In this document: positions 1-11,780 of the stretch, in pieces | Numbering within the stretch: position 1 is the stretch's first letter | Layout: every line of letters begins with the position of its first letter | Assembly (NCBI GenBank): GCA_002749535.1 | Contig: MZZL01000393.1 | Span: 383,103 to 447,102 of the forward strand | Source of the DNA: Apophysomyces variabilis | Lineage: Eukaryota > Mucoromycota > Mucoromycetes > Mucorales > Mucoraceae | DNA length: 64,000 nt | Direction of reading: 5' to 3' | Program-made: the position numbers and the translations under genes | Notes under the pieces: model-generated | Told to the model about the DNA's origin: nothing | What the model saw: only the letters and a program-made list of their open reading frames with translations | The model's database searches: none

Positions 1-3000
1 GCAAACCAAAAAAAAGGTCTCCATGGAAACGGTCAAAAAGCATCACAGTTGCATACTGCAGATCAAAGTCGCCGTGGGGTGATTTTTTTTAAAACAAGAC
101 TACACCGTATATTGTTGGATATCGCAATATAGCTGCATTTAATAAATACAAAAAGCTTGACAGCTGCAGAACTAGCATTCTTATGGCAGAGCGCATACAC
201 AACTTTGTATACATTGTTTTTACTCGCGCAGCTGAACACAAGTTTTGTTTATGTTGATGTTTTCCTTTCGTTTTCTTCTGTTTGACAGGAAAGGTCAACT
301 ACCTCCATTATACTCTGCGATAACGTTGCCTTGATTCCTATTTGCCATCTCTTTGTTACCACAAAGATCTCGTATTTATCAGATTTTTGTATTCTTATTA
401 ACGGCCACATCAAGACAAAACAAGGGAGCTATTTTATTTCTCTATTTTAAACAACATGTTGATGAAGTGGATAAGGGGTCGGGTAAGTACGATTGCATCG
501 ATTGATTATTCCTCTCAAAACTAGACGACGTATGTGCATCAATCAAATCGCCTTAGCAATAAGGCCGGACTCTGGAAGCCCCTGGGGAAGCTACGCCTTG
601 CGTGAGCGCAGGTTCGGGGTCGGTCTTTTGATGATAGGAACAGGTGCTTGCCAAAAGGACGGTAGCAGCGTCCCTCCGTAATGATGCTAGTAAACAAAGC
701 CCTCGATTCCATACTCTGAGGGAAGGAAAAAAAAAGACAAGATTCAAAGTGACTGTCCATCCGCTTGAAACGTCTACTGGCAAAAGGCTATCAATTTGCT
801 CCTTAAAAAATGTGATTCTTTGAATGAAAGATCCTATTTCTGCCTTGCCGAAATGGGCCAGCAATGGCCTTGGCACTGTTGCCATCAAGCTTGGCGAACT
901 CCTCATACACGCGAATGCAATGAGTCCTCCCATAATGCAGGGACAAGTGATCTCCGTCCCAGATCAAGGGGTTGGATAAGGCGCTAGACTTTTAAGTCTT
1001 GCCTACAAATCTGGGGAACCTTGCCTGTCACGACGCTAAATGTTTTTCCGTGTTTCGATTTTGATTTTTGGTCAACTACAACATCTATTTACAAGGATGC
1101 ACAATCCATTACCGGAGTCTTCGAAGGTCTGGTTTTTTCAGCTGTTTTCCATGTTTAGTACTTATCATTTAAGGTATCTGTCAATGTTTCCGCGGGATAT
1201 GTATAGATTCCAGCTAATTTCGTATTCAATTGGTTCTGGTAATAAACGGACTTCTGTCACCCCGGAACCGAGTTATGGGCACCGGTAGATAAGTTGGCCC
1301 TCAATAACCGAATTAGCGCACCTTTTTTTATGGCAAGAACAGATACAACAGAAGAACCGAGTGGTTCTTTTCAATGTACAGAGAGGAACTCCATCGTCTT
1401 TATGTCTTATCGTATCCTCCTCAAAAGATAGTGTCGGCCTTGAACTTAAACATCTCAAATTGGGCAAAGCAATGAATGGTGGTACAGCACAAAGCATTTC
1501 CTCAGAAGTTCTGCGGACCATTGGTAAATTCATCTCCGCGTCCATGTTTCCTATGACTGAATATGCCAGCGCAACACACGAAAATGTATCTAACATACAC
1601 TGGACACAATTAACCATTATTCTCTTTAACCTTGAACGGAGGGGAAAAAAGGCAAGCTGCAGGCGCAAGCAGATGTTTGGTATTCCCACAGAGTGACGGT
1701 TTCCAGAAACTACGTGACCTAAAATCTTGAATTATTGCATATCATTTGCACAAGAAGTATTACCTCGATTTATATCTATCTATGAAGATCAACAAAAAAG
1801 GGAAAGACGAAGAGTGACATATAAAGCAATCTCTTTTCAATTTTTCCTTTCTTTGTTGCATGGGCTCTAGACATATTTATAACATAGTTCTGATGAGTTG
1901 CACTCTCAGATTCAGTTGCCCTTCTTGCATGAACGTATCCGTTTTTGGAGAAAAGAAGCCAAGGTTCATTCTCAACTTTCAGTAAGACTAACGATACAAG
2001 AAAAGTAAGTTGCTCTTATACCACAAACTGTTTGGTGTTCAGACAGCGAAATTACCATTCAATAATTGTAGTAGACTGGTGAAGCAACAACTTGTAAATG
2101 GCTTTTCCTATGCTGTCGAAAATCAAAAATCGTCAAGGTAGGCAGTAGAAATCAGATGGATCCATAAAATCGTTGTTTTTTGTGTTTGCATATGCTTGCA
2201 GCAAAGTTTGCGAAGTGCTGTAAACACTCCCCAGTCCTTTGGGTTTCACTGAGAAAAACAAGATATTAGCCTTCTTTATCCAATTTTTTGATAGTATTGT
2301 TCCTACAGCGAAACAAGGGGGGTTATACTCACATTGTATGTTCCACAGCTCTATGAAAAAATACCTATTATTAAGCAAATGCCCTGTAGACTTGACCGCA
2401 GAGACCTATCATTTGTTCATAGTATGGCCAAAGCGAAAGTACTGTTTCCTTTTTGTCCCTAAGTTACATAAATCATGGACTGAGTCCAGATGTTTCCCTA
2501 TCTGCAGGTATAGTTATTTGGTTACATGATACTTCAGCACACAGTGTAGTGTATGTGGTGTATCTTTGTTCACTATGAGAACGACAGAACGAGCGCTTTA
2601 CAAACAAACTTCCGGAAAATAAAAAATTTAGTTATATCTATCGACATGTGATATAAGCCAATTCTAATACCAACAATGCAGAACTGACCCGCACGGCTGG
2701 CTTTGCTGCAAGTCTCTTACTGGACTAGTAAAGCTTTCGAGCCTTTTTTTTTTTTTTGAGCAATCTAGCTTCTCATGTCACGGACTTACAAAGAGTGTGT
2801 TTTCATCATGCACCGCATGTAGAAGGTTCATATCACCTGAGCAATGTACCTATTCATTGAAACGCCAGTAATTTTATTGTTCGCTCCCAGGTAGCTCACT
2901 ATAAACCTCTACTTGATTTAGGATACAAAAAGTTGCTCTACTCTTTCAAACTCCATCGCATCAGGGTTAACGAAGGACGAAGTAGCTCATGATCCGGTTG

Positions 3001-4210
3001 TGCATAAGTGATTGGATGTATTCCTTCCTTATCAACCCTAAAGTATCAAACACGTAAACAACGCGCTCCATTAAGTGTGATTTAGGTAACACCGTGAGGA
3101 AGTCCAAATTCAGTGGAAACTACAGACGCTTGGCAAGGAATTGAAGAACTCCCCGTCTTCCAAAGAAAATAAACCTTCTTTTCTTTTTCTTTTCCTTCTA
3201 ATGCTTCTAGTGACGACCGCGGATTAGTCACCTAAAATGTATATCGTACGTAGTGACTGTAAAAAAAAGGTTCCGTTCTGTCTGCATGACGGTTTCCAAA
3301 ATGGTATAACCTGGTTTAACGGAGCCAAAACCAAAATAAAAAAAGCGATAGCATCATTCATTTGCCATTGAATGCAGGAAAAGCTAAGACGTTGTTTAAG
3401 AAATGCAAGATATACGGTTTAAAATATCTTTAAAATATCTTTAAAGTCGTCCCCCCAAAAGTAAAAGAGAACAGGAGATGCATGTTATCAATTGCGGTAA
3501 GGTTGAACTTTCAGACATACAGCTGACTACCCGCACTTAAACCATCTTATTTTTCTTTTATTTTCCCAAGCATGAGAATCGCACAATTAGAGGGGGTTCG
3601 CATAATGATGCAATAATGCATCCATCTTAGGAAAAATATCAAGTTGCATTAAAAAGAATCATATCTAGACATCCAAAGGAAATAAGGGGAACTGTTTGTT
3701 TCATGACATTCTATAATTGCCATAGCATAGAGAACGTTTCAGAATGAAAAGCTATAAACCATACATCCCATAGAAAGTTGCGTTTGTTGTTTCGGTCGGT
3801 TTACCTTGTTCGCAATGGTGCCATCGAAAAAGACCGGTTGCGAAGAAAAAGTTAAAATTTGAGAAGCATCACGTCTCACTTTGTAATTTAGCTAGATCCG
3901 TAGCTGGAAACATACGTCACCAGTCAAGTGCGTGATGTGTTATTCTACAGCGCATTAAGATATTTGGGCAAAATGACCGAATAATACAGATGTATATCAA
4001 TACTGTTGTGGCTATAGATTTTTCTTCGTCTTGGCCGGGAAACGGGGAGGAAGGAAGATGGATTGGACAAAGGGAGGATTCAAATGAAATCTATCGTTTC
4101 TCTTTTTTTTTTTCAATTTTTCTCTTCTTTTTTCTCACTTTCATTACTATGATTTCACGTTTAGTAAGATTAATGCAGGATTGCTCCATCTAATTCTTGC
4201 TTTACCTATC
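1..4210. other. gene-free stretch, nothing supported
   Basis: I see no gene that I can support here. Open frames of 60-140 codons occur on both strands, for example overlapping ones at 1273-1696, but none shows a recognisable domain, a usable splice pattern or a coding-like composition. There are homopolymer A/T tracts and a short direct repeat at about 3418-3446 (three copies of a TTTAAAATATC-like unit). The segment near 960-1010 vaguely recalls a tRNA D-arm and anticodon arm but has no B box. Confidence 0.5.
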
Positions 4211-5823
4211 TTATTTCTTGTTCTTGTTCTTATATCGATCTTTCACCAACGGATGATCAGCAGGTGTCAACAGCTCGAAGCTGCACAGCAATTCCTCGCT
4301 GACGCTCATGATAGCACCAAAGTTGTCGAACTCGCCACAATAATTAGGTGCTGAGAAGATGGTGACTAAGGTCCGATCATTGAAAAATTCGTATCCATCC
4401 TCTACAACCATATGCGCACGACAGACGAGATCAAGGTCGAACTTTGCAAGAAATTCGTTAATGACCTTTTTACCGAAACAGTAGGATACGCCTCGTTCAT
4501 TATCTTCCCATTCGACTGTTACATCTGACGGGTCAGCCCATAAAAGGTCATTAAGCAATCCGTAGTCCGGTACATCCGTGGGACGCTGAATATTGCGAAT
4601 TTCATCCATATGATGCAATGAAGGCGACAGTCCACCATGTACACAGAAAATCTTTCCGGCAACTAGTCCAGCAATCGGTAAGGTGTTGAAAACGTCGACA
4701 AAGGTTCGCCACATTTTCGGACTCAGTCTTCGTTTGCATTCATCATAGAATCCATAGACTAGAAAAGTTAAACATCCATCATTTCTGGGTCAGTGCATTC
4801 GCCAAAGAAAAAGAAAGATCGTTACCCTTGGTCACATTAGCGCACTCGTGATTGCCTCGAAGTATGAAGAAATTTTCCGGGTATTTGATCTTGTAACATA
4901 ACAACAGCAACATGGTTTCCAAGCTCTGTTTCCCTCGATCTACATAGTCGCCCAAAAACAGATAATTGCTCGCTGGTGGAAAACCACCCATCTCAAATAG
5001 ACGGATCAGATCTGTGTATTGCCCATGCGTATCACCGACAATCTTGACGGGCGGTGTCAATTCAATAAGGGACTAAGCAGAAAAAAGGTAAGTAAGCTCA
5101 TTTAAACCATATTCTCCAAGTCTCCCAAAAAAAGAAAAGAAACTCGATCTTTTTGCCCATTACCGGTTGGCTTAAAAAAATCTCCATGGCTGTCCGACAG
5201 ATGGCACTGACTTCGGCACTCTTCAGGCACAACTGCTTGGAAACTTTCGTAGCATACCCTGCTTCCAGTAATCGACGGATATAATCATCAATCTGAGCTG
5301 TGGTTGCATATTTTACGCTCATGCTGGCCACGGAGTTCACCGTAAGCTGGTTCATCGATCCAACGGTGAGTTGGTTAATGTCAGGATCGAGCATTGTGTC
5401 AAGTCCATTGGGTTGCTGAGGTGGCCAAAAGTCGGATTGCGCAAGCAGTTTATGTTGCTGTGGATGTGCCACTTTTCCTTTAAAAGGGTCTGGACGGGCA
5501 TGGACTGTGTCTTGTTCGTCTGAACCATCTGTGGTAATGATCTGCGGTATCTCTCGTTGGTTGGAATCCTTTTGTACCGGGTAATCGGGGTTAAGTTGTG
5601 CCAAGGCCGAGCTGCCGTTGCTAGCCAACGGTCGGGCAGGCAAGGACTGTCGATGTTGCGAAGTGATGAGAATCGAGTTGACTGAATGAGTTGTATTGGT
5701 GCTGTATTCGTTATCTCCTGTTCCTGTTCCTCCTACTCCTTGTTGTTCAGGCCGAGAAGGTGGAGGCATGCTCTTTGCCCGTCTATTTTTTCGTCCGCCT
5801 TTCTTAGACACACCGTTACCCAT
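4211..5823 (-). CDS. PPZ1: PPZ-type serine/threonine protein phosphatase
   Basis: This is a PP1-like metallophosphatase of the fungal PPZ class, which in yeasts controls salt tolerance, K+ homeostasis and cell-wall integrity. Exons are 5823-5164, 5072-4826 and 4758-4211, giving 484 residues. The protein begins MGNGVSKK, a likely N-myristoylation site as in Ppz1. About 160 disordered residues rich in Ser, Pro and Gln follow, then the catalytic domain from about residue 185. Metal and active-site motifs are visible: GDTHG (233-237), GDYVDRG (261-267) and GNHE (293-296), then [14 protein letters not shown] and [11 protein letters not shown] near the C-terminus. The segments [20 protein letters not shown] and [20 protein letters not shown] fit PPZ better than PP1, and so does the N-terminal extension. 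Length lies between PP1 (about 330) and S. cerevisiae Ppz1 (about 690), near S. pombe Pzh1. A Zds-type gene lies upstream on the same strand. Confidence 0.93.
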
Positions 5824-8800
5824 GGTACAAGAAGTGCTACGTTAAACAAAGAAAGGGAAAGGAGAAAGCAAAAAGTTAAAACGGAAAAAACTCCATTTGC
5901 CATATCATCCGTCTCGAAACATGCTTAACCCCGATTTCCCCGATTGGCTCAAAGACGCACACCCGTAAAAGCTCATAAGCCACACTAGATAACTTGTCTT
6001 GGTTTCTGTTGTTGGATTGAATGTTGAATGGACAACTACTTTGCCATCTCCTATCCCTTAAAAACGATGTGTTACTCTTTCTCTTCGTATTAATGCATGT
6101 TAATGAAGCGAAGCTGTTGACTCGCTTAATGATGTTTAGGTTGCACGTCATGTACGATCTGCACACGAAGGGTTTACACAGAGACAGGTCGAAAAGATAT
6201 AGATAATCTAACAAGTCAACGCTATGAACTATAGTAAGGAGCATACTACAAACCCAAAGGGAGGATCAAGTGGTTTACTTGTTGTGCCCAAGTGAACGAC
6301 TTCACAGAATGTTAGAAAGAGCTATTTTTGAGATAGAAAAGGAGCTCCCATACAACATGAAGTCAAGCGCATACATTACTTGAAAGTGAACTATTATATC
6401 TAAGAGCATCTCAACAAAACGAGCTGTAAAAAGGCAAAGAAAAAGAAAACTTAAATAATTCAGTGACAGAAATGCTCAGCTTCGGTATTCATTCAACAAT
6501 AGGATTGTGAACATTCCCGATCAATGCAAAGCTGTGATTGAAGTTTGACGAGGTTACACAAGTGATATACGGACTAAAAAAATCGTAATTGTACGTACGA
6601 TCGGGACATTGGTTGGATGACGTTAGTGAAATGGTCGAAGCAGTTAAAAATTCGCTTAATCATTTACCTTACCCTGAAGTTGTGAGCTTTATCATTGAGT
6701 GAGGCCGTATGAAATACGTGCGCTCCTTCTATCATGGGTCTGGCAAATGCTCAGGACGATGTTCCCGAATTGGCCCGACACACCTCTTAACCACCTTTCC
6801 TTCTATCACCCCAATCACTGCGCAAGGAGAGCTTAGCATAATGCCTCGATACTCTCAACTTCCTTTTTAGAAAAATGCAAAGATCTTAGCCGTGCCTGTT
6901 AAATCAGGTTCATTGCCTTCAAAGAAAAAGCAAATGATCAATTAAGATATTCAAAAACTATCTTTGATATGGTCTGGAACGTACGCATTTGCTGTGACAA
7001 TGGACGGCATCATTAGGTATGCGAGGCTCTACAGTTCCTTATTCCAGGCATCGTTCTACCGGATGGATAAGCTCTCGCTATCAGTGCCCTACATTACCAA
7101 GATATTGTTGAAGTGGTGCTTTCCTTTGCCAGTTGCTCGATTTATCCAATCAATAACAAGCTTCTTGAGTAATTTTGCCATTGGTGTCGTTTTTGAGTAC
7201 TCCTTCGGCAATCATTTCAAGATTAAGGCGCAAAAGGTTACCATCGCGATCCAGTTCGTTGATAGTGAAGAGCGTGTACGGATGGCAAGCATGGCTCTTC
7301 ATCCAGGAGCCCGACACCGGACACAACCATATATGAGGACGGGGAATGGAAGTGCGTGCGCGTTTGCCGTAATTGGTGCAAGACAACGCCTGTATCGGAC
7401 ACACGACTTGATGGAGGATCATCAAGCAACGCTTTTGCTGCCTTCAATGAGTCGACATCCACAAAAATCATGCAATGAAGCGAATACTCGATTGTGTTCA
7501 GTTGGGAAATGAAATGTCAATCCGCCAACAGAAACTGCCATTTTCTCTTCCAAACAGGTACTGTAGATAACCAAAAGCATTACAAACTTGCATGCCTATG
7601 ACCAGTTTGGGTCCATCACGCTGCTGCAAGTTTATCGACCACGCATTAGGGTAGAGGGTCTTGACTGATGAGGAAAATGATGTTATGTAAACTCCCGATC
7701 TTCAGCTTGCCAAAAGGTTCTCGATGCCGGTCAATGGGTTTAGTTCTGCTGTAAACTTACACAGTGTTTTGATCATGATGGATTGGTTGTTGTTAGTGTT
7801 CATTAGAATGGCTCCAGACAAGAGAGCCGCAGAAAAAAATAGGTACTTGAGGATAGAATCGCCAACACTTTGTTCATTATATTGCAAATGCCGTCATTGA
7901 GTTGTACGAACTCGCGTTGTTATAACAGAGTTTCATAGGGAGAGGCAGCAAGCATGTTAGAAGGACCAGCTTCTAACACAGGGTTGCAATTTATACACAG
8001 CTGTTGTCTTTGTGTAGATATCATGAGACTTAAGCTACATGTTAAAATATATGGAATTTAACTGTACTTTATTTTTCTCTTTCTCTCGAAACTTATCTCG
8101 CTCCTACCATTGTTGCTCAGCTAAGTATACAACAGTACGAGATGACATTCCTTGCTCCACGTCTTCTATCGGGGAGTCAGAATACATATCGTGTAGTATT
8201 CAGAACTTTATTTGGCCTCCGTACGACTCGACATGACATTTTTCCCTATTATGGTTCAGCGGATGTCGTATCCTAGGTAATTCCTTTGCTTAGTATATCT
8301 GGTGTATACGCGCCTGGGAATCGCTCCTCTCCTGCGATCATCATTGTCGCTTGTCACATTAATATGAGTGGCAACGCGCTCATGGTTACGCTCACTTATG
8401 GAAGTGAGCCAATAGTCGGTATAAAAATCAACGGTCTGAAGAACGTACATTTTCTTAGCAGCGATATTATCCATAGTCTTAGGCCATGCTCGTCAACGAC
8501 ATGGCCCTGTCCATCTTCGTATGGAACTGATTCCATATTTTCGGAAATAGAAAAGAAACATGCGGCTCAAAAAATTGGGCATATTTATAAGACAGCTCTT
8601 TGTGTATCACCGTGCGCAAAAAAAATACTGGATAAAACATTTTAGCTGGATCGGTACGTAAGAGTTAGTTGCTATTATGATCAATTAGCAACATGTGTTA
8701 CGTGATATGTTGATCGTAATCAGAAAGATATCGTCCCTTACTACTAAGCCTTGCGGGCAGAAGAGAAGAAAAAGGAGCCATTTCGACTAATCAGTCAATA

Positions 8801-9655
8801 TCCACATTTCATGATCGTTTCCCGATTTCGCAGCCATCAATAGTACCCAAAAAATTTAGAGATTATAGCAGCGTGCAGGTGCTATAAAGCCAACACAACT
8901 AGAAGCGAAAGCGCAAGAAAGGCAATATTACAATGCGCCAGAGAGGAGGAACATAACAAACAAAGGTGCTTCCCCAAAACGAGTATCAAATACCTACGAT
9001 AATAGGTATGAAAGTGAAGTGGTAGGTGTGAGACAATTGGCATGAAAAGAAAGAACAAATATCGGCAAAAGATATCTCAATCGGACACAAACATGTTGAT
9101 GGTAGGGAAAAACAAAGACCTACTAATTCCTAAACAACATACGTGGTTGCCCTTCCTGTCATTCTGTAGGTAACCTCCTGCATAGGGTGCTTATTGTTTA
9201 ATTAACTATAGCCCACCATTCTATACTTGCTGTGGTACGATATGGAACGCAATGCTCGGCACATCATCTACTACACCATTACGTTTCAATTTTTACAGAC
9301 ATAGGTAGAAAAATATCCAAGAGGATCCTGTACTAAATCTTATGGATTGACTTTGGCGGGCTATTGTAAGAAAACCTTCCTAAAAATATGCGTCAAGCTA
9401 CCGTACACAGATTGCATTAAGAGGAACAAAGCGGAGTTCGACGTTAATTCCTAACACGAGCGCTAGACGTGTATAGAAGGCTTGCTTTCTTACCACATTG
9501 TATGTTTTGATTATTCTTTATACATTTTTTTATTACATCAGACAAAGAATAGAGTACCAATAACTAGTAAGATTCGATTCTTATAAACAGTCAAGGGGGG
9601 AAGGACGCCATCTTCCTTTATTATCGAAGCTGGTGATGGTCGGTTGGTTTTTTAA
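5824..9655. other. intergenic, nothing firmly supported
   Basis: No intact gene is supported in this 3.8-kb stretch. Around 7150-7540 three minus-strand frames carry coding-like pieces (for example FTINELDRDGNLLRLNLEM) that would need frameshifts to join; this is treated as a finding, not a gene. The part next to 5824 should hold the promoter of the PPZ gene, but I recognise no specific element. Confidence 0.45.
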
Positions 9656-11780
9656 TTACTGGAGAGGGCGAGCGGTAGTCTTTCTGTAATCAGCGTTGGG
9701 GATAGGTTTGTATTTGTCATCGTTTTTATTCTTCTTTGGTCGAGTTGTTGGTGTTGTTGACGTTGTAAGCTGTGGGGATGATCGCGAGAATGACTGTGAT
9801 GCTGCTGGCTTGTTAGATTGCAATGATGATGTGTCTGATTGACTGAGTTGTAATCCATTTCGCTGACTAGTAGATTCTAAAGGCGTATTGTTTTGGTGTG
9901 GCTGTGCTGAAGAATGAAACGGAGAAGATGTGACTATGGGTTCGTGCTGAGGAGCTGAAGGTGGCGATGATGATGATAATGATAATGATGATGATGATTG
10001 TTGTTGTTGTTGCTGAACAAGCGGTTGAACGTTGATGATGGAAAGATACCAGAACATAAGATTGGATATCATTACTTGTTCCCGTAATGGGCGACGCGGA
10101 TTGGATAGTTTCATGTGGGATAGCCGATATATTCCACGCTCAATATGCAAAGGTAGTCGATAACTATGTATATAAGGTTTCACTGCGGAGGCATTCGGTT
10201 GTTTTGAAGGGTTATTTCCGGTCGTAGTAGATGACGGGTTTGATCTTGAAGAGAATTTGCGGGCAAAGAATGAAACCAGCGTGGACTTTTTCGAAGGTGC
10301 AACAGTTGCGCTAGAATTAGCTCGTGTAAGTGCAATCGTATTCTTTTCAATTGACTGGCGCCTATTATCAGGTACATCATCTACGCGTCTGTTTTTCTTC
10401 TCCTTGTGTTCAAAAAGTGCACCGAACCAAGAAGACTTCTTCTCGGACTTTGAAAAGGCCATGCGTTCAGATAATGATCTCCTCAGACTCTTCCGTCTGT
10501 CTTTCTTTTCATTCTGAATTTCTTCGTTGATTGGCGCAGATAGAGTAGACGATGGGGTAGTGACTTCTTCCATAACTGTCGGTAACTCTTTCTTCTCTTC
10601 TTTTCGTTCGTTTATCGGTTCGTCAGAAAGATGAGATAGTACATTTGTCTCAGCATCATGGACGCGAGATAAGATCTTGTGCTGAGAATAATCTCTTTCA
10701 AAATTCGCGTTTCCTAAATCGATCCATTCGCTCATGCTAACTGGCCGATCATATAATGTGACTCCTCCAGATGAAACAGAGTTGGTATTATCCATATGAT
10801 CATTTTCGACATTGTAGGGTCTAATATGGGCAGATATACGTTTGCGCGCTTGACGTTTCTCCTTGTCATCTGTCGGAGCGGTAGATTGTCGACGGATTTT
10901 ACCTCTTGCTGAAAGAGCGGAACGACGGAGAAGAGATCGGCTTTCTTGAGGAAACAGGATCGGTGACGCATCGGACACTGTAGAATATCAATTGAATACA
11001 AAAAATGGTGAACATTTAGACCTGTTGAATTTCCCTAGGTTTCGGATCTGTTTGAAACTTTTTTTTTTAACTTTACCTTGTAGTGACAGGCTAGAAATAG
11101 AGGATGATGATCGATTTAAAGGGTCAATATCTGGAGGACTAATAAGGGAATCTTCATCGTTGTCATTCATGTCATCTTCGGAAGTGTAGGACATGGATAG
11201 AACAGATCGTTTTCTGCGTACTTTAGAAGTACTTCTGACCTGCGCTAAGCCATGTGTCTTTATCCAGATGGCGAATTCATTTGGTGCAATCTGAGGATGC
11301 TTATTTGCTGGCACCCTAAAAAATTTAACCAACTTAATTGGGCAAAAAATCATTGTTTTTCCCCCAAAGCGGATCATCGGCAAACTTCCCACTCCCAAGT
11401 AAACTCAAAAATTTAAGTGGCACCAAAAAGAGCAAAGCCAAGGCTTACCAAATGAGATTGGATAGTTCTGCAATTTCGGCCTCTCTTTGAGGAGAGCTTG
11501 TTGCAGCTAATGCATGATTCTCTGTTGCTGTTGCTATGGCCTGTTGGGATTCTAGCTCGGTTGCTTTTTCTTTAGCCGGGAAAGATCGTTGGCTGTCCAG
11601 GTAGTCTGACAAAAGCACAGCAACACGAACACCGGGATCAAGCTCATCCGGAGGGGCGTAGCCATTGCTGCTTGCATCTGTTGAAGGTTTGGTGATTTGC
11701 ATGACATCGGGCGAGGATGAAGAATGTTGTTGGTTCAATGTTCCCACAAAGCACGTCGGTTCAGAGTTGGACAGTGTCAT
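9656..11780 (-). CDS. ZDS1: Zds1/Zds2-family protein
   Basis: Zds proteins bind the PP2A regulatory subunit Cdc55 and influence mitotic entry and exit, cell polarity and stress responses. Exons are 11780-11449, 11315-11077 and 10977-9656, giving 630 residues. Exon 1 joins exon 2 as LIWVPANKHPQIAPNEF, matching the conserved N-terminal W-P-A-x-x-HP-x-x-AP-x-EF block of the family. The conserved C-terminal Zds domain is plain: SYRLPLHIERGIYRLSHMKL, then NPRRPLREQVMISNLMFWYL. Between them lies a long charged, Ser-rich disordered region. After the Zds domain comes a Gln/Ser/Thr/Pro-rich tail of about 140 residues ending at the stop. The start is the first ATG of the open frame, and splice phases agree at both introns. 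Having the PPZ gene 3.8 kb downstream on the same strand may be chance. Confidence 0.85.

Noticed and set aside
960..1015. tRNA-Leu-like sequence (TTGGATAAGGCGCTAGAC followed by AGTCT)
   Set aside because: The anticodon arm is irregular, and no T-arm with GTTCRANNC follows, so it is at best a relic.
1273..1696. Overlapping frames of 138 (minus) and 111 (plus) codons
   Set aside because: No domain, no homologous-looking motif and no splice context; opposing open frames shadow each other.
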